From Rhizomicrobium sp. (GTDB lineage Bacteria > Pseudomonadota > Alphaproteobacteria > Micropepsales > Micropepsaceae), in NCBI GenBank assembly GCA_037200045.1, contig JBBCHM010000001.1, forward strand, positions 248,001 through 312,000: 64,000 bases of DNA, read 5' to 3'. How positions within the stretch are numbered: the first letter of the stretch is position 1; every line of letters starts with the position of its first letter. Below are positions 25,119 to 34,477 of this stretch, piece after piece. Both the position numbers and the translations under genes were made by a program. The notes below the pieces were generated by a model. That model did no database searches and was not told the DNA's origin. It was given only the letters and a program-made list of their open reading frames with translations.

Positions 25119-25676
25119 TCAAAGTGCTGACCGGCCCTTTGGCTCCGGAGCGGCGCTCCACCTTGCCTGGATCGGCCTCGCCGCGGCAGGGGCCGCGGGG
25201 TCGCCGCAATCGCCGCTGGTCTGCGAAACGACCTGCGGCTTGCCGCCGGTTTCGGGCGCACGGATCTGGATCGTTCGGACGCAGGAGCGCGCGCCGTTCG
25301 TGGTTACGATCCAGCTAGAGCTGCTGGTGCCCGGCGGCAGGGCGCGGCGCGCCGCGTCGTTCAGACCACCGTTCGGGGCTTGCAGCGCTTGCACCTGACG
25401 CAGCATCGCATCCATCTGCCGGTCCATGGCCGCATCCAGCGCCTCGAAGTCTGCAAAGGGCCGGGTCCGGTTCGCCGGGACCGTCCAGAAGAACGGATGC
25501 GCATCGAAGACGATCTTCGGCGCGACATCGCCCGTGTACTGGACATGCTCCACGCCGCCACCGGGCAATGGGATCGTGATGTCGTGGACGGCGGGGCGGC
25601 TGGCGGCCAAAGCAACCGACCCTGCTAGCAGCAGCGTGCCCGCACCGGCCGCCACGACGGGAAGGAATGATTTCAT
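25119..25676 (-). CDS. Secreted protein of unknown function, likely heat-induced
   Basis: A 185-residue protein with a clear signal peptide (VVAAGAGTLLLAGSVALAA). The mature part has no family that I recognise: it starts PAVHDITIPLPGGGVEHVQY, has FDAHPFFWTVPANRTRPFADFEALD, an M/Q-rich helix (MDRQMDAMLRQVQALQ) and two cysteines (SCVR, DCGD). The minus-strand promoter at 25714-25741 has the same CTTGAA-N16-CTAGAT form as the promoter before the Hsp20 gene, which suggests control by the heat-shock sigma factor. It may act as a periplasmic stress protein. Confidence 0.7.
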   Translation of the reverse strand: MKSFLPVVAAGAGTLLLAGSVALAASRPAVHDITIPLPGGGVEHVQYTGDVAPKIVFDAHPFFWTVPANRTRPFADFEALDAAMDRQMDAMLRQVQALQAPNGGLNDAARRALPPGTSSSSWIVTTNGARSCVRTIQIRAPETGGKPQVVSQTSGDCGDPAAPAAARPIQARWSAAPEPKGRSAL

Positions 25677-25713
25677 GGCTGTCTCCCTGGCCGTGGGTTT
25701 CAGACGGCCGGAA

Positions 25714-25741
25714 ATCTAGCGCGGGAAATCGGACCTTCAAG
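25714..25741 (-). promoter_or_regulatory. RpoH-type heat-shock promoter for the secreted protein
   Basis: Minus strand: CTTGAA (25741-25736), 16-base spacer, CTAGAT (25719-25714). The same motif pair and exact spacing precede hsp20 and groES in this window. The gene start is about 38 bases downstream. Confidence 0.65.
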
Positions 25742-25874
25742 ATCCGAGCGTCTGTTCTGCCGTGAAATTTTTGAAGGGTTCGCTGTCGACGACGGAGGCC
25801 GGACGAATCGAAAACAACGCGTCAGAGCGCCGAAGTCTTCATGTCAGGCGCAGAAATTTTCCTGAGGCAAAGAC

Positions 25875-25902
25875 CTTGAAGAGATCGGCCGGACTTCTAG
25901 AT
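25875..25902 (+). promoter_or_regulatory. RpoH-type heat-shock promoter for the hsp20 pair
   Basis: CTTGAA (25875-25880), 16-base spacer, CTAGAT (25897-25902), about 90 bases before the first hsp20 ATG. Matches the -35 CTTGAA of sigma-32 promoters. Confidence 0.65.
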
Positions 25903-25992
25903 CGAATCCCGCCGGACGCCCGTCGTGGGTCCGGATAGTTCTTATTCCAGGACGAAACTCGTATCCGTGTTGCTCGAAAGGAGGATGTGGCT

Positions 25993-26445
25993 ATGAGAGA
26001 CACGATCGACATCACCAATTTCGGCCGGTCGGCGATCGGCTTCGAGCGCATGCTCGACTTGCTGCGCAGCAATCTGGGCGATCCTGGCGACAGCTATCCA
26101 CCCTACAATATCGAAAAGACCGGGGACGACCGCTACCGCATCGTGCTGGCCGTAGCCGGTTTCGCCGACAGCGAGCTGACCGTCACGCAGGAGCAGAATC
26201 GGCTGATCGTTACCGGACAGAAAGACGAGACACCGAAGCGCGGTACGTTCCTCCATCAGGGGATCGCCGGGCAGCCCTTCACGCGGCATTTCGGTCTCGC
26301 CGACTACGTCCAGGTTCGCGAGGCCAGACTGGCCAACGGATTGCTGACCATCGAGCTCGACCGCCAGTTGCCCGAGGCGATGAAACCGCGGCGCATAGCG
26401 ATCGGCGGCGAGACCAATGCTTCGGCTGCGAAGCGCGCGGCCTGA
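25993..26445 (+). CDS. Hsp20 small heat-shock protein, IbpA type
   Basis: A 150-residue ATP-independent holdase. ATG 25993 has an ideal AAGGAGG eight bases upstream; an earlier in-frame GTG at 25987 is too close to it. The N-terminus (FGRSAIGFERMLDLLRSN) and PPYNIEKTGDDRYRIVLAVAGF are the class A (IbpA/HspA) pattern of rhizobial small heat-shock proteins. The alpha-crystallin domain ends with the A-x-x-x-x-G-L motif as ARLANGLLTIELDR. It sits behind an RpoH-like promoter and 71 bases before a second hsp20. Confidence 0.93.
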   Translation: MRDTIDITNFGRSAIGFERMLDLLRSNLGDPGDSYPPYNIEKTGDDRYRIVLAVAGFADSELTVTQEQNRLIVTGQKDETPKRGTFLHQGIAGQPFTRHFGLADYVQVREARLANGLLTIELDRQLPEAMKPRRIAIGGETNASAAKRAA

Positions 26446-26516
26446 CCGGGACCAGCAAGACGAAATCGGCGGGCGTCGCGGAGCGCGCCGCCCGCTCATC
26501 AATGAAGGAGAAGACC

Positions 26517-27002
26517 ATGAACATGCGCAGTCTCATTCCCTGGGCACGCGAAACCGCGTTGCCCGCCAACCGTTCCACCGACGAGCCCAGCCCGTTCCTG
26601 TCGCTGCACCGGCAGGTCAACCGGCTGTTCGACGATTTTTTCCGCGACTTCGACGCGCCGCTGGCGCGCGGCTGGTCGGCAGGCTGGCCGAGCGTCGAGG
26701 TCAGCGACGGGGACAAGGAGGTGACGGTCGTGGCCGAGCTTCCCGGGCTCGACGAGAAGGACATCGACATCACGTTGCGCGACGGCATTCTGACGCTCAA
26801 GGGCGAGAAGAAACACGAGAGCAACGGCGCCGTTTACAGCGAGCGCTGGCACGGGCAGTTCGCCCGCGCGATCCCGCTGGGGTCGGATGTCGATGCCGAT
26901 AAGGTGAGGGCCGCGTTCAACAAGGGCGTGCTGACGATCACGCTCCCGAAACGGCCAGAGGCGCAGAGCAGCGTCAAGCGCATCGCGATCAATCGCGACT
27001 GA
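26517..27002 (+). CDS. Hsp20 small heat-shock protein, second type
   Basis: A 161-residue small heat-shock protein. The ATG at 26517 follows AAGGAGAAG; the ATG at 26502 overlaps this site and is less likely. The alpha-crystallin domain runs from WPSVEVSDGDKEVTVVAELPG, through LDEKDIDITLRDGILTLKGEK, to AAFNKGVLTITLPK. The form fits the class C / Hsp17-type group, distinct from its upstream neighbour, and the pair may form mixed or separate oligomers. The hairpin at 27013-27044 follows its stop. Confidence 0.93.
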   Translation: MNMRSLIPWARETALPANRSTDEPSPFLSLHRQVNRLFDDFFRDFDAPLARGWSAGWPSVEVSDGDKEVTVVAELPGLDEKDIDITLRDGILTLKGEKKHESNGAVYSERWHGQFARAIPLGSDVDADKVRAAFNKGVLTITLPKRPEAQSSVKRIAINRD

Positions 27003-27012
27003 CGTCCGCGTC

Positions 27013-27044
27013 GGGTGGCACGCCAGTCCGTTCGCGTGCCACCC
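27013..27044 (+). terminator. Terminator-like hairpin after hsp20
   Basis: Perfect 11-bp stem GGGTGGCACGC / GCGTGCCACCC around a 10-base loop, starting 10 bases after the stop codon. No T-run. Confidence 0.6.
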
Positions 27045-27200
27045 GTTCCGCGAATTTGCCTGCGACAGCGGGTGAACCGCCGCCAATTCGGCGGTCAAGT
27101 CCGCCGGCTCCGAGGTGGAACGAAGGCAAACGTCGAACGTCCGGCCTGTCCGTTCCAGGTGCCATACCCCCCCAAGTTAACTTATTGTAATTATTAGGTT

Positions 27201-27226
27201 AGTGCCGGCAGAATTTTTTGGCACTC
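27201..27226. promoter_or_regulatory. CIRCE-like inverted repeat before groESL
   Basis: AGTGCC (27201-27206) and GGCACT (27220-27225) form a 6-bp dyad with a 13-base spacer, and TTGGCACTC (27218-27226) differs from the CIRCE half-site TTAGCACTC at one base. The second CIRCE half is not well kept at the standard 9-base spacing. It may be a degenerate HrcA site or chance. Confidence 0.3.
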
Positions 27227-27230
27227 CCCT

Positions 27231-27258
27231 CTTGAACCTGCCAGCACGTTTTCTAAAT
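27231..27258 (+). promoter_or_regulatory. RpoH-type heat-shock promoter for groESL
   Basis: CTTGAA (27231-27236), 16-base spacer, CTAAAT (27253-27258), about 60 bases before groES. Same spacing as the two other RpoH-like promoters nearby. Confidence 0.65.
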
Positions 27259-27320
27259 CGACAATCGTCCGGCGCGGAGCCGGGCTCTGGACACCGTTGT
27301 TTTGCAATTGGAGGAACTGC

Positions 27321-27635
27321 ATGCATTTCCGTCCCTTGCACGACCGCGTGGTTGTGCGCCGCATCGAGGCCGATCAGAAGACGGCCGGCGGCATCATCAT
27401 CCCTGACACCGCGCAGGAAAAGCCGCAGGAGGGCGAAGTCGTCTCCGTCGGTCCCGGCGCGCGCAACGACCGGGGCGAGCTGATCGCGACCGAGCTCAAG
27501 CCCGGCGACCGGGTGCTGTTCGGCAAATGGTCGGGCACCGAGGTCAAGATCGACGGTCAGGAGCTGTTGATCATGAAGGAGACCGACATCATGGGCGTGA
27601 TCGAGAAGGTCGCGTCGTTCAAAAAGGCCGCCTGA
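27321..27635 (+). CDS. groES: GroES co-chaperonin
   Basis: A 104-residue co-chaperonin. ATG 27321 follows GGAGGA. The start [46 protein letters not shown] contains the mobile loop that contacts GroEL, and the end [24 protein letters not shown] closes the fold. The heptamer caps GroEL rings. It is 46 bases before groEL on the same strand. Confidence 0.97.
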   Translation: MHFRPLHDRVVVRRIEADQKTAGGIIIPDTAQEKPQEGEVVSVGPGARNDRGELIATELKPGDRVLFGKWSGTEVKIDGQELLIMKETDIMGVIEKVASFKKAA

Positions 27636-27663
27636 TCGGGGCCTCCAAGCTGTTTGAGCCTAG

Positions 27664-29310
<1,647 letters not shown>

Positions 29311-29318
29311 ACCTGTCG

Positions 29319-29346
29319 AAGGCCCGGCCTCGCTGGGCCGGGCCTT
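29319..29346 (+). terminator. Terminator hairpin after groEL
   Basis: Perfect 11-bp stem AAGGCCCGGCC / GGCCGGGCCTT with a 6-base loop, eight bases after the groEL stop. It is followed by CGTCGTTC, with no long T-run. Confidence 0.7.
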
Positions 29347-29390
29347 CGTCGTTCAATAGACGGCCCTGGAGGAGCCGTGGGAGCAATGCC

Positions 29391-29756
29391 ATGAAGATGG
29401 ACATTTTGAACAAGATTCTTCACGACGGCGCTATCGTGCCGAAGCGCCACTTCGCCTTCCCGCAAGAGGTGACCGACGATCCATCTCTCAGCACGGAAGA
29501 AAAGCGCGCCATTCTCTGCGAGTGGGCCTCGGACGCCTGTGCCGTCCCCTCATTCCCGACCTTGCGAATGCTGCCGGGTACGACCTTTCCGGTGACGTTC
29601 TCGGCTGTCATGGATGCACTGGCAGAGTTGGATCGCCAGACCTTCCTGCAAGACGAGGCGCGCGCATCCCGCGGGACTTCAACGGTCGTGCCGCTGCCCC
29701 GCAGGGACCGCGCCTCGCCCTTACGGTCCGCGACAGCGCAGCCTCTGCAAGCGTGA
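29391..29756 (+). CDS. Small soluble protein of unknown function, paralogue of the gene at 24694
   Basis: A 121-residue protein without signal peptide or known domain. The block LSTEEKRAILCEWASDACAV then P-LRMLPG-FPVTFSAVMDALAELD matches the protein at 24694-25047 nearly position by position; the N-terminal HFAFPQEVTDD corresponds to its FRRPKDVLAD. The C-terminal 40 residues diverge and are R/S/P-rich. It is 80 bases after groEL and past the terminator hairpin. The two paralogues bracket the hsp20-groESL genes, so a stress role is likely. Confidence 0.75.
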   Translation: MKMDILNKILHDGAIVPKRHFAFPQEVTDDPSLSTEEKRAILCEWASDACAVPSFPTLRMLPGTTFPVTFSAVMDALAELDRQTFLQDEARASRGTSTVVPLPRRDRASPLRSATAQPLQA

Positions 29757-29775
29757 TCCAGCCCAGGAGCAGACG

Positions 29776-30171
29776 ATGTGCGCATCGGCGGACAAGCTGA
29801 TCACCGGCGCGGCGGTGCTTCTTTTCGTAACCGTCGCCACCGTTTCACCTGCGAAGGCGGAAGCGCTCGAGTGCAAGGATACGATCCTGAACGAACCGGC
29901 GTTTCATCTGCGCACCGATGTCCAGAACTCCACCGTAACGCTGGAGCCGACGCCGAGTTCGTTCATCGCCCCGCAGGGGATTTACACGCTTCCCGCGCAG
30001 CAGGCGAACGGCGCGCTCAAATGGGCGATGCCGCACGCTCTGGGCACGCTGGAGTTTGTGCTCGACGGAAAGACCGGCGCCGTGACCGTCGACCGGCTCT
30101 CAAGCGGTCGGCGCGAAAACTACGCAGGCTTTTCATGCACGAAAGCCACGGACACAAGTCCGCAAACCTGA
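29776..30171 (+). CDS. Small secreted protein of unknown function
   Basis: A 131-residue protein. ATG 29776 sits behind AGGAGC and opens a signal peptide (LITGAAVLLFVTVATVSPAKAEA). The mature part has an early cysteine (ALECKDTILNE) and a late one (GFSCTKAT), so a disulfide is possible, with beta-rich sequence between (PAFHLRTDVQNSTVTLEPTP). No family recognised. It lies 20 bases after its upstream neighbour and 22 before the glycine-zipper gene, so probably one operon. Confidence 0.6.
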   Translation: MCASADKLITGAAVLLFVTVATVSPAKAEALECKDTILNEPAFHLRTDVQNSTVTLEPTPSSFIAPQGIYTLPAQQANGALKWAMPHALGTLEFVLDGKTGAVTVDRLSSGRRENYAGFSCTKATDTSPQT

Positions 30172-30193
30172 ACGTGTCGAAATGGAGAAAGAG

Positions 30194-30841
30194 ATGAGAC
30201 CCACGCGAAACAGAATCGCCTCCCGGCTTCTGGCCTCATGCCTTGCGCTCGCCACCGTGCCGAGCGTGGCCATAGCCGCAGTTTCAAACCCGCCCAGCAA
30301 CGCCGCGGTGACGAATGCGGCGCCTCCTTCCGGGCAATATGCGCCGCCGCCGTCTGGTGCCGAAACCTCGGGATCGGCATATGACGATCGCGCTCAGCGC
30401 TATGATCGCGACTATGCCGATCATTATTCGCACTGGGCCGCGCAGAATTGTGTCGATGAACGCAATAGCAATACCGCGGCGGGCGCCATCATCGGCGGTG
30501 TCCTCGGAGCTGCCCTTGGCGCAGGTGCCAGTCACGGGCATGCGGCCGGAGCTCTCGCAGGCGGCGCGGTTGGTGCGGTCGCCGGCGCTGCGGTCGGAAA
30601 TGCGAGCACGGCCTGTCCGCCCGGATATGTCGTGCGCGCCGGTTCGCCGGCCTTCTACTATGATGGCCCGATCTATTACGGTCCCGACGTGGTTTACGGT
30701 CCGGCCTGGTATCAGCCCTGGGTGTGGGTCGATGGACATTGGATCTACCGGCCCTATCGCTACTGGTACTGGTATCATCCCGTCTACTGGCGCCCGGGCT
30801 GGCATGCGGGGCCTTGGCACTATTCCTATCACCGGTGGTGA
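30194..30841 (+). CDS. Glycine-zipper envelope protein with an aromatic tail
   Basis: A 215-residue exported protein, ATG 30194 behind GGAGAAAG. After the signal peptide (LLASCLALATVPSVAIAA), a low-complexity stretch and a YDRDYADHYSHWAAQNCVDE segment, there is a glycine-zipper membrane segment (AAGAIIGGVLGAALGAG, then AGALAGGAVGAVAGAAVG). The C-terminus is very rich in W, Y, H and P (for example WVWVDGHWIYRPYRYWYWY). Glycine-zipper proteins associate with the outer membrane or envelope in stress responses. The exact job is unknown. Confidence 0.75.
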   Translation: MRPTRNRIASRLLASCLALATVPSVAIAAVSNPPSNAAVTNAAPPSGQYAPPPSGAETSGSAYDDRAQRYDRDYADHYSHWAAQNCVDERNSNTAAGAIIGGVLGAALGAGASHGHAAGALAGGAVGAVAGAAVGNASTACPPGYVVRAGSPAFYYDGPIYYGPDVVYGPAWYQPWVWVDGHWIYRPYRYWYWYHPVYWRPGWHAGPWHYSYHRW

Positions 30842-31204
30842 GCCCCTTCGATCCCTACGCGGATGGCCCCTTAGGGGGAACAAGTCGGATGGAGTCTGGC
30901 AGGTAGCCGAGCGGCTCGGGCCTTAAAGCCTGAACCGCTGCTATCTGCTTCTGCCCGAGCGCCGGGTTCATCGTTTAGTGCAGGTCGATATCTCCGGCTG
31001 GCCCTGCGGGTCGCCGGGATTAGCATCGGTCACCGCGGACTCCGGCTGCATAGCGTTACCAATATTGGATAGCGCGCTGACGCAGAAGCGACACGAGGCT
31101 AGTTCCAGCCCAATTGCATCGGCTCCGAATGGGCTTGCAACACACAATGATTCATACCATACCATATTACTATATAATGTGAACTCCAGGTGTGCGAGCC
31201 TTCC
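30842..31204. other. Intergenic region before the organosulfur genes
   Basis: No gene seen. It contains a weak tRNA-like stretch around 30893-30985 that does not fold properly, and an AT-rich patch (31145-31190) with TACTATAT just before the monooxygenase start, where a promoter or operator is likely. Confidence 0.5.
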
Positions 31205-32275
31205 ATGAGCGATGCGGCGGAATTCCTCTGGTACATTCCCAATCAAATCATACCTGGGCATCGCGGCGATTCGGCCGGCGAAGGCCATAACAGCCTGGAT
31301 ACCCTCACCCGCCACGCGAGGGCGCTGGAAGATCATGGCTGGAAAGGCGCGCTGATCGGCACCGGCTGGGGACGGCCTGACACCTTTACCGTTGCGACCG
31401 CGCTCACCGCGCGGACGACCAGCTTCGAGCCCTTGATTGCCATCCGTCCGGGATACTGGCGACCGGCCAACTTCGCCTCCGCCGCGGCCACCCTCGATCA
31501 TCTTTCGGGCGGCCGCGTGCGCATCAACATCGTTTCGGGCAAGGACAATTTGGCGGCCTATGGCGACAGTGAAGGCGACCAGGCGCACCGCTATGCCCGG
31601 ACCAAGGAATTCATGCGGCTGATCCGCCGGCTCTGGACCGAGGAGAATGTCACCTTTGCGGGCGAGCACTTCCAGGTAACCGACTCCACCGTCCAGCCGC
31701 GCCTTCCCGCGCGAGGAGACCGCAAGCATCCCAGGCTTTATTTCGGCGGCGCGTCGGAAGCGGCCGAACGGGTGTCGGCGACGGAATCCGATGTCCAACT
31801 CTTCTGGGGCGAGCCGCTGGACGGGGTGCGCGAGCGCATCGAGCGCCTCAAGGCGTTGAGCAAGCAGCTGGACCGCGATTTGCCGCCGCTGGAATTCGGC
31901 TTGCGGATCACAACCTTCGTGCGCGACACCGCCGAGCAGGCTTGGGCCGATGCGGAAGCAAGGGTCGCCGAGATGGCCAAGAAGACGGAGGATGGCTTCG
32001 ACTATCACCGTCGCTCGGTCGCGGTGGGCCAGCAGCGGCTGCTGAATCTGCAGGCGCGGGGCGACGTTCTGGACGACAATCTCTACACCGCGCCGGGCAG
32101 GTTCGGCGGCGGCGGCGCGGGTACGACCTGGCTGGTCGGCTCGGCGGCGGATGTCGCAAGGTCGTTGAAGAAATACCGCGACCTGGGCATTTCCCATTTC
32201 GTGCTGTCGGACACCCCCTACTTGAACGAGATCAAGCGACAGGGCGATCAGCTGCTTCCGCTGTTACGCGACTGA
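31205..32275 (+). CDS. ssuD: SsuD-like FMNH2-dependent sulfonate monooxygenase (LLM class)
   Basis: A 356-residue luciferase-like flavin monooxygenase. The start FLWYIPNQ, LTARTTSFEPLIAIRPGYWRPANFASAAATLDHLSGGR, INIVSGKD, the FYSEG-type GDSEGDQAHRYARTKEF, PRLYFGGASEAAERV, FWGEPLDGVRERIE and the flexible GGGGAGTTWLVGSAADVA loop parallel E. coli SsuD. Such enzymes use reduced FMN and O2 to release sulfite from an alkanesulfonate. It starts at ATG 31205. The substrate-binding protein of an ABC importer follows 56 bases downstream. Other C-S or dealkylating LLM activities are possible. Confidence 0.88.
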   Translation: MSDAAEFLWYIPNQIIPGHRGDSAGEGHNSLDTLTRHARALEDHGWKGALIGTGWGRPDTFTVATALTARTTSFEPLIAIRPGYWRPANFASAAATLDHLSGGRVRINIVSGKDNLAAYGDSEGDQAHRYARTKEFMRLIRRLWTEENVTFAGEHFQVTDSTVQPRLPARGDRKHPRLYFGGASEAAERVSATESDVQLFWGEPLDGVRERIERLKALSKQLDRDLPPLEFGLRITTFVRDTAEQAWADAEARVAEMAKKTEDGFDYHRRSVAVGQQRLLNLQARGDVLDDNLYTAPGRFGGGGAGTTWLVGSAADVARSLKKYRDLGISHFVLSDTPYLNEIKRQGDQLLPLLRD

Positions 32276-32331
32276 CAGTCGTTGCGCGGGCAGGGTAAAA
32301 CCATATCGATGTAGTATACATCCACAAGGCG

Positions 32332-33372
32332 ATGGAAATGGGCTTGCGCGTTTCGACGATCGTTGCCGCCGTTATGGCGGTCCTGCTGGTCGCGCCGGGC
32401 GTTAGCGCGGCGGACTTGCCGCTCAATGCGCCGCTGCCCGACAAGGTTCCTCCCGGCACCACGCTGGTGGTGGGCGGTCCCACGCTGGAGACCGCGTTCA
32501 GGCTCTCGGGCGAGTTGCAGAGGCTGCCCTTCAAGGTGGTCTTCACCACGTTCAGCGGCGGCCCGGCGGTGCTGGATGCCTTCCGCGCAAACGCGCTGGA
32601 TGTGGGTTTGGGCAACGACATCCCGGCGATCCATGAGACTTTCATCGGTTTCGATGTGCGGATCGTCGCGGTGGCGGGACGGCGCGGCGGCACAAGCGGC
32701 GTGTCGTTCGGCATCGCACCGGGCGCGAACATCCGCACGCCGGCCGACCTGCGCGGCAAGCGTATTGCCTACAGCGCCGGCCAGGCCCAGGGCTCGGTGG
32801 TTTTGCGCACCCTCAGCCGCTATGGCATCGCCAAGGATCAGGTGACGCTGGTGCCGCTGCCCTCCCGCAACGACGTTTATGTCAATGCGCTTAAATCGCA
32901 CCTTGTCGATGCGGCGCCGCTCGGCGCCACCGTTTTCACCAAGCACTACATCGACGATTTCGGCCGGGACGGCGCCAGAATCCTGACGCCGGCGGGCGTG
33001 CCGGAAAATCCGATCAACCTGTGGGTGAGGACCGATACACTGAAAGATCCGGCCAAGGCTGCGGCGCTTAAACTGTATCTGCAGGCTTACATTCGGGCCC
33101 AGCACTGGGTGGATACCCACCGGGAGCAATGGATCGACGCTTATTATATCAAGAACCAGGGCCTTTCGCATGCCGATGCGGACTATCTGGTGAGCAGCAC
33201 CGGCGCGTTCGTCTTCCTTGCCAACTGGGACCAGGCCATCCGCGACGAGCAGGAAACCATCAACTTCATGGCGCGGGAGACGGGGCAGAAGCCCTTCGAT
33301 GCGCGCACGATCTTCGACCGACGCTTCGAGTCCGTTGCGGCGCAGGCGCTGGGCGCCAAGATCGGGAAATAG
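32332..33372 (+). CDS. ssuA: ABC transporter substrate-binding protein, sulfonate (SsuA) type
   Basis: A 346-residue periplasmic binding protein with signal peptide (MGLRVSTIVAAVMAVLLVAPGVSA), starting at ATG 32332 or 32338. TTLVVGGPTLETAFRLSGEL, FKVVFTTFSGGPAVLDAFRANALDVGLGNDIPAI, TPADLRGKRIAYSAGQAQGSVVLRTL and VPLPSRNDVYVNALKSHLVDAAPLG are the SsuA/TauA pattern of bilobal binding. It should deliver a sulfonate or sulfate ester to the ABC permease at 35200-36078, although that lies on the other strand behind an aldo/keto reductase gene. A short AT-rich dyad GATGTA-GTA-TACATC precedes it. Confidence 0.85.
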   Translation: MEMGLRVSTIVAAVMAVLLVAPGVSAADLPLNAPLPDKVPPGTTLVVGGPTLETAFRLSGELQRLPFKVVFTTFSGGPAVLDAFRANALDVGLGNDIPAIHETFIGFDVRIVAVAGRRGGTSGVSFGIAPGANIRTPADLRGKRIAYSAGQAQGSVVLRTLSRYGIAKDQVTLVPLPSRNDVYVNALKSHLVDAAPLGATVFTKHYIDDFGRDGARILTPAGVPENPINLWVRTDTLKDPAKAAALKLYLQAYIRAQHWVDTHREQWIDAYYIKNQGLSHADADYLVSSTGAFVFLANWDQAIRDEQETINFMARETGQKPFDARTIFDRRFESVAAQALGAKIGK

Positions 33373-33432
33373 ATAGGCGACAATAAAAGGGTCGGGCGGC
33401 GACGCGGGACTTTCTTTTCGAACCTAGCCCGA

Positions 33433-34437
33433 TCAGGCAACGATGCGGCCCTGATAAGGGTGGCCGGGATCGTTGTAGCCAGGCGTCGAGGGATGGCCGG
33501 TAGCGACGAAGCGGTCGATCAGCGCTTCATCCTCCGCTGTGAAGCGGTAGGCGAGGGCCGGGACATAATCCTCCCACTGCGCCAGGGTGCGAGGCCCGGT
33601 GATCGCCGACGTGATCAGCTTGTTGTTCAGCACCCAGGCCAGGGCGAACTGGCCGGGGGTGATGCCGAGCGTTTCGACATGGCGCTTGATCGCCTGCGCC
33701 AGCTCCAGCGATTCCGGCCGGTATTCGGTCTGCTGCATGCGTACGTCCTTGCGGCCGGCGCGGCTGTCCGGATCGGGCGCTTTGTCGGGATCGTATTTGG
33801 CCGTCAGCACACCGCGCGCCAGGGGGCTGTAGGGCACAACGCCGACACCGTAATGGAAGCAGGCGGTGAGATGTTCCTGCTCGATCTGGCGGTTGGCCAA
33901 ATTGTAGAGCGGCTGGCTGGCGGCCGGACGGTCGACGCCCAGCGCGTCGGCGATATGCGAGAATTCGGCGATCTTCCAGCTGCGGTGGTTGGAAAGGCCG
34001 TAATAGCGCAGCTTGCCGGCCTTGATCAGGTCGCCCAGCGCGCCGACTTGTTCCTCCACCCGCACATCCCGATCCTCGCGGTGGATATAGACCAGGTCAA
34101 TATAGTCGGTGCGAAGGCGCTTCAGGCTGGCCTCGACCGCCTGCACGATATATTTGCGCGAGGCGCCGCTCTGGTTGGGCCAGACGCTTTGGCCGCCGGC
34201 GAATTTGGTCGCCAGAATCCACTTGTCGCGGTTGGGCGCGATCAGCCGGCCCACCACGTCCTCCGATTTGCCGGCATTGTAGACGTCGGCGGTGTCCAGG
34301 AAATTGACGCCCTGCTCGAAAGCGCGGGCGGCAATCTGTCCAGCCACGGCTTCGTCGGTCTGGTTGCCGAACATCATGGTGCCGAGGCAAAGCGGGGAAA
34401 CCTGGATGCCGCTACGGCCCAACTGACGATATTTCAT
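33433..34437 (-). CDS. Aldo/keto reductase
   Basis: A 334-residue NADPH-dependent oxidoreductase. ATG 34437 begins MKYRQLGRSGIQVSPLCLGTMMFG, the common start of this group. The catalytic tetrad region is seen as NFLDTADVYNAGKSEDVVG (Asp, Tyr), WILATKF (Lys) and IDLVYIHRED (His); the cofactor site is near ITGPRTLAQWEDYVPAL. It is tucked between ssuA and ssuBC, so it could reduce an aldehyde produced by desulfonation, as the C-S monooxygenase yields aldehydes. That link is inferred. Confidence 0.88.
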   Translation of the reverse strand: MKYRQLGRSGIQVSPLCLGTMMFGNQTDEAVAGQIAARAFEQGVNFLDTADVYNAGKSEDVVGRLIAPNRDKWILATKFAGGQSVWPNQSGASRKYIVQAVEASLKRLRTDYIDLVYIHREDRDVRVEEQVGALGDLIKAGKLRYYGLSNHRSWKIAEFSHIADALGVDRPAASQPLYNLANRQIEQEHLTACFHYGVGVVPYSPLARGVLTAKYDPDKAPDPDSRAGRKDVRMQQTEYRPESLELAQAIKRHVETLGITPGQFALAWVLNNKLITSAITGPRTLAQWEDYVPALAYRFTAEDEALIDRFVATGHPSTPGYNDPGHPYQGRIVA

Positions 34438-34477
34438 ATTTTCCACTTCAAGGATGATCGATGCGAAGGCTGTCGGC

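Larger units (their letters stand above)
25677..25992. other. Divergent regulatory region of the heat-stress island
   Basis: No gene. It carries two back-to-back RpoH-like promoters (25714-25741 on the minus strand, 25875-25902 on the plus strand) and the AAGGAGG ribosome site for the first hsp20. Confidence 0.7.
27003..27320. other. Intergenic region before groES
   Basis: No gene. It contains the terminator hairpin of the hsp20 operon, a CIRCE-like inverted repeat (27201-27225) and an RpoH-like promoter (27231-27258). Confidence 0.7.

Noticed and set aside
30315..30926. A 203-codon frame overlapping the glycine-zipper gene
   Set aside because: It lies in another frame of a gene that has a signal peptide and known-type zipper; its Arg/Met-rich translation has no features.
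30893..30985. A tRNA-like stretch (GTAGCCGAGCGGCT, CTTAAAG loop, GCCGGGTTCA)
   Set aside because: D-arm-like and T-arm-like pieces occur in order, but the anticodon, T and acceptor stems do not pair, so it is at most a very decayed tRNA and may be chance.
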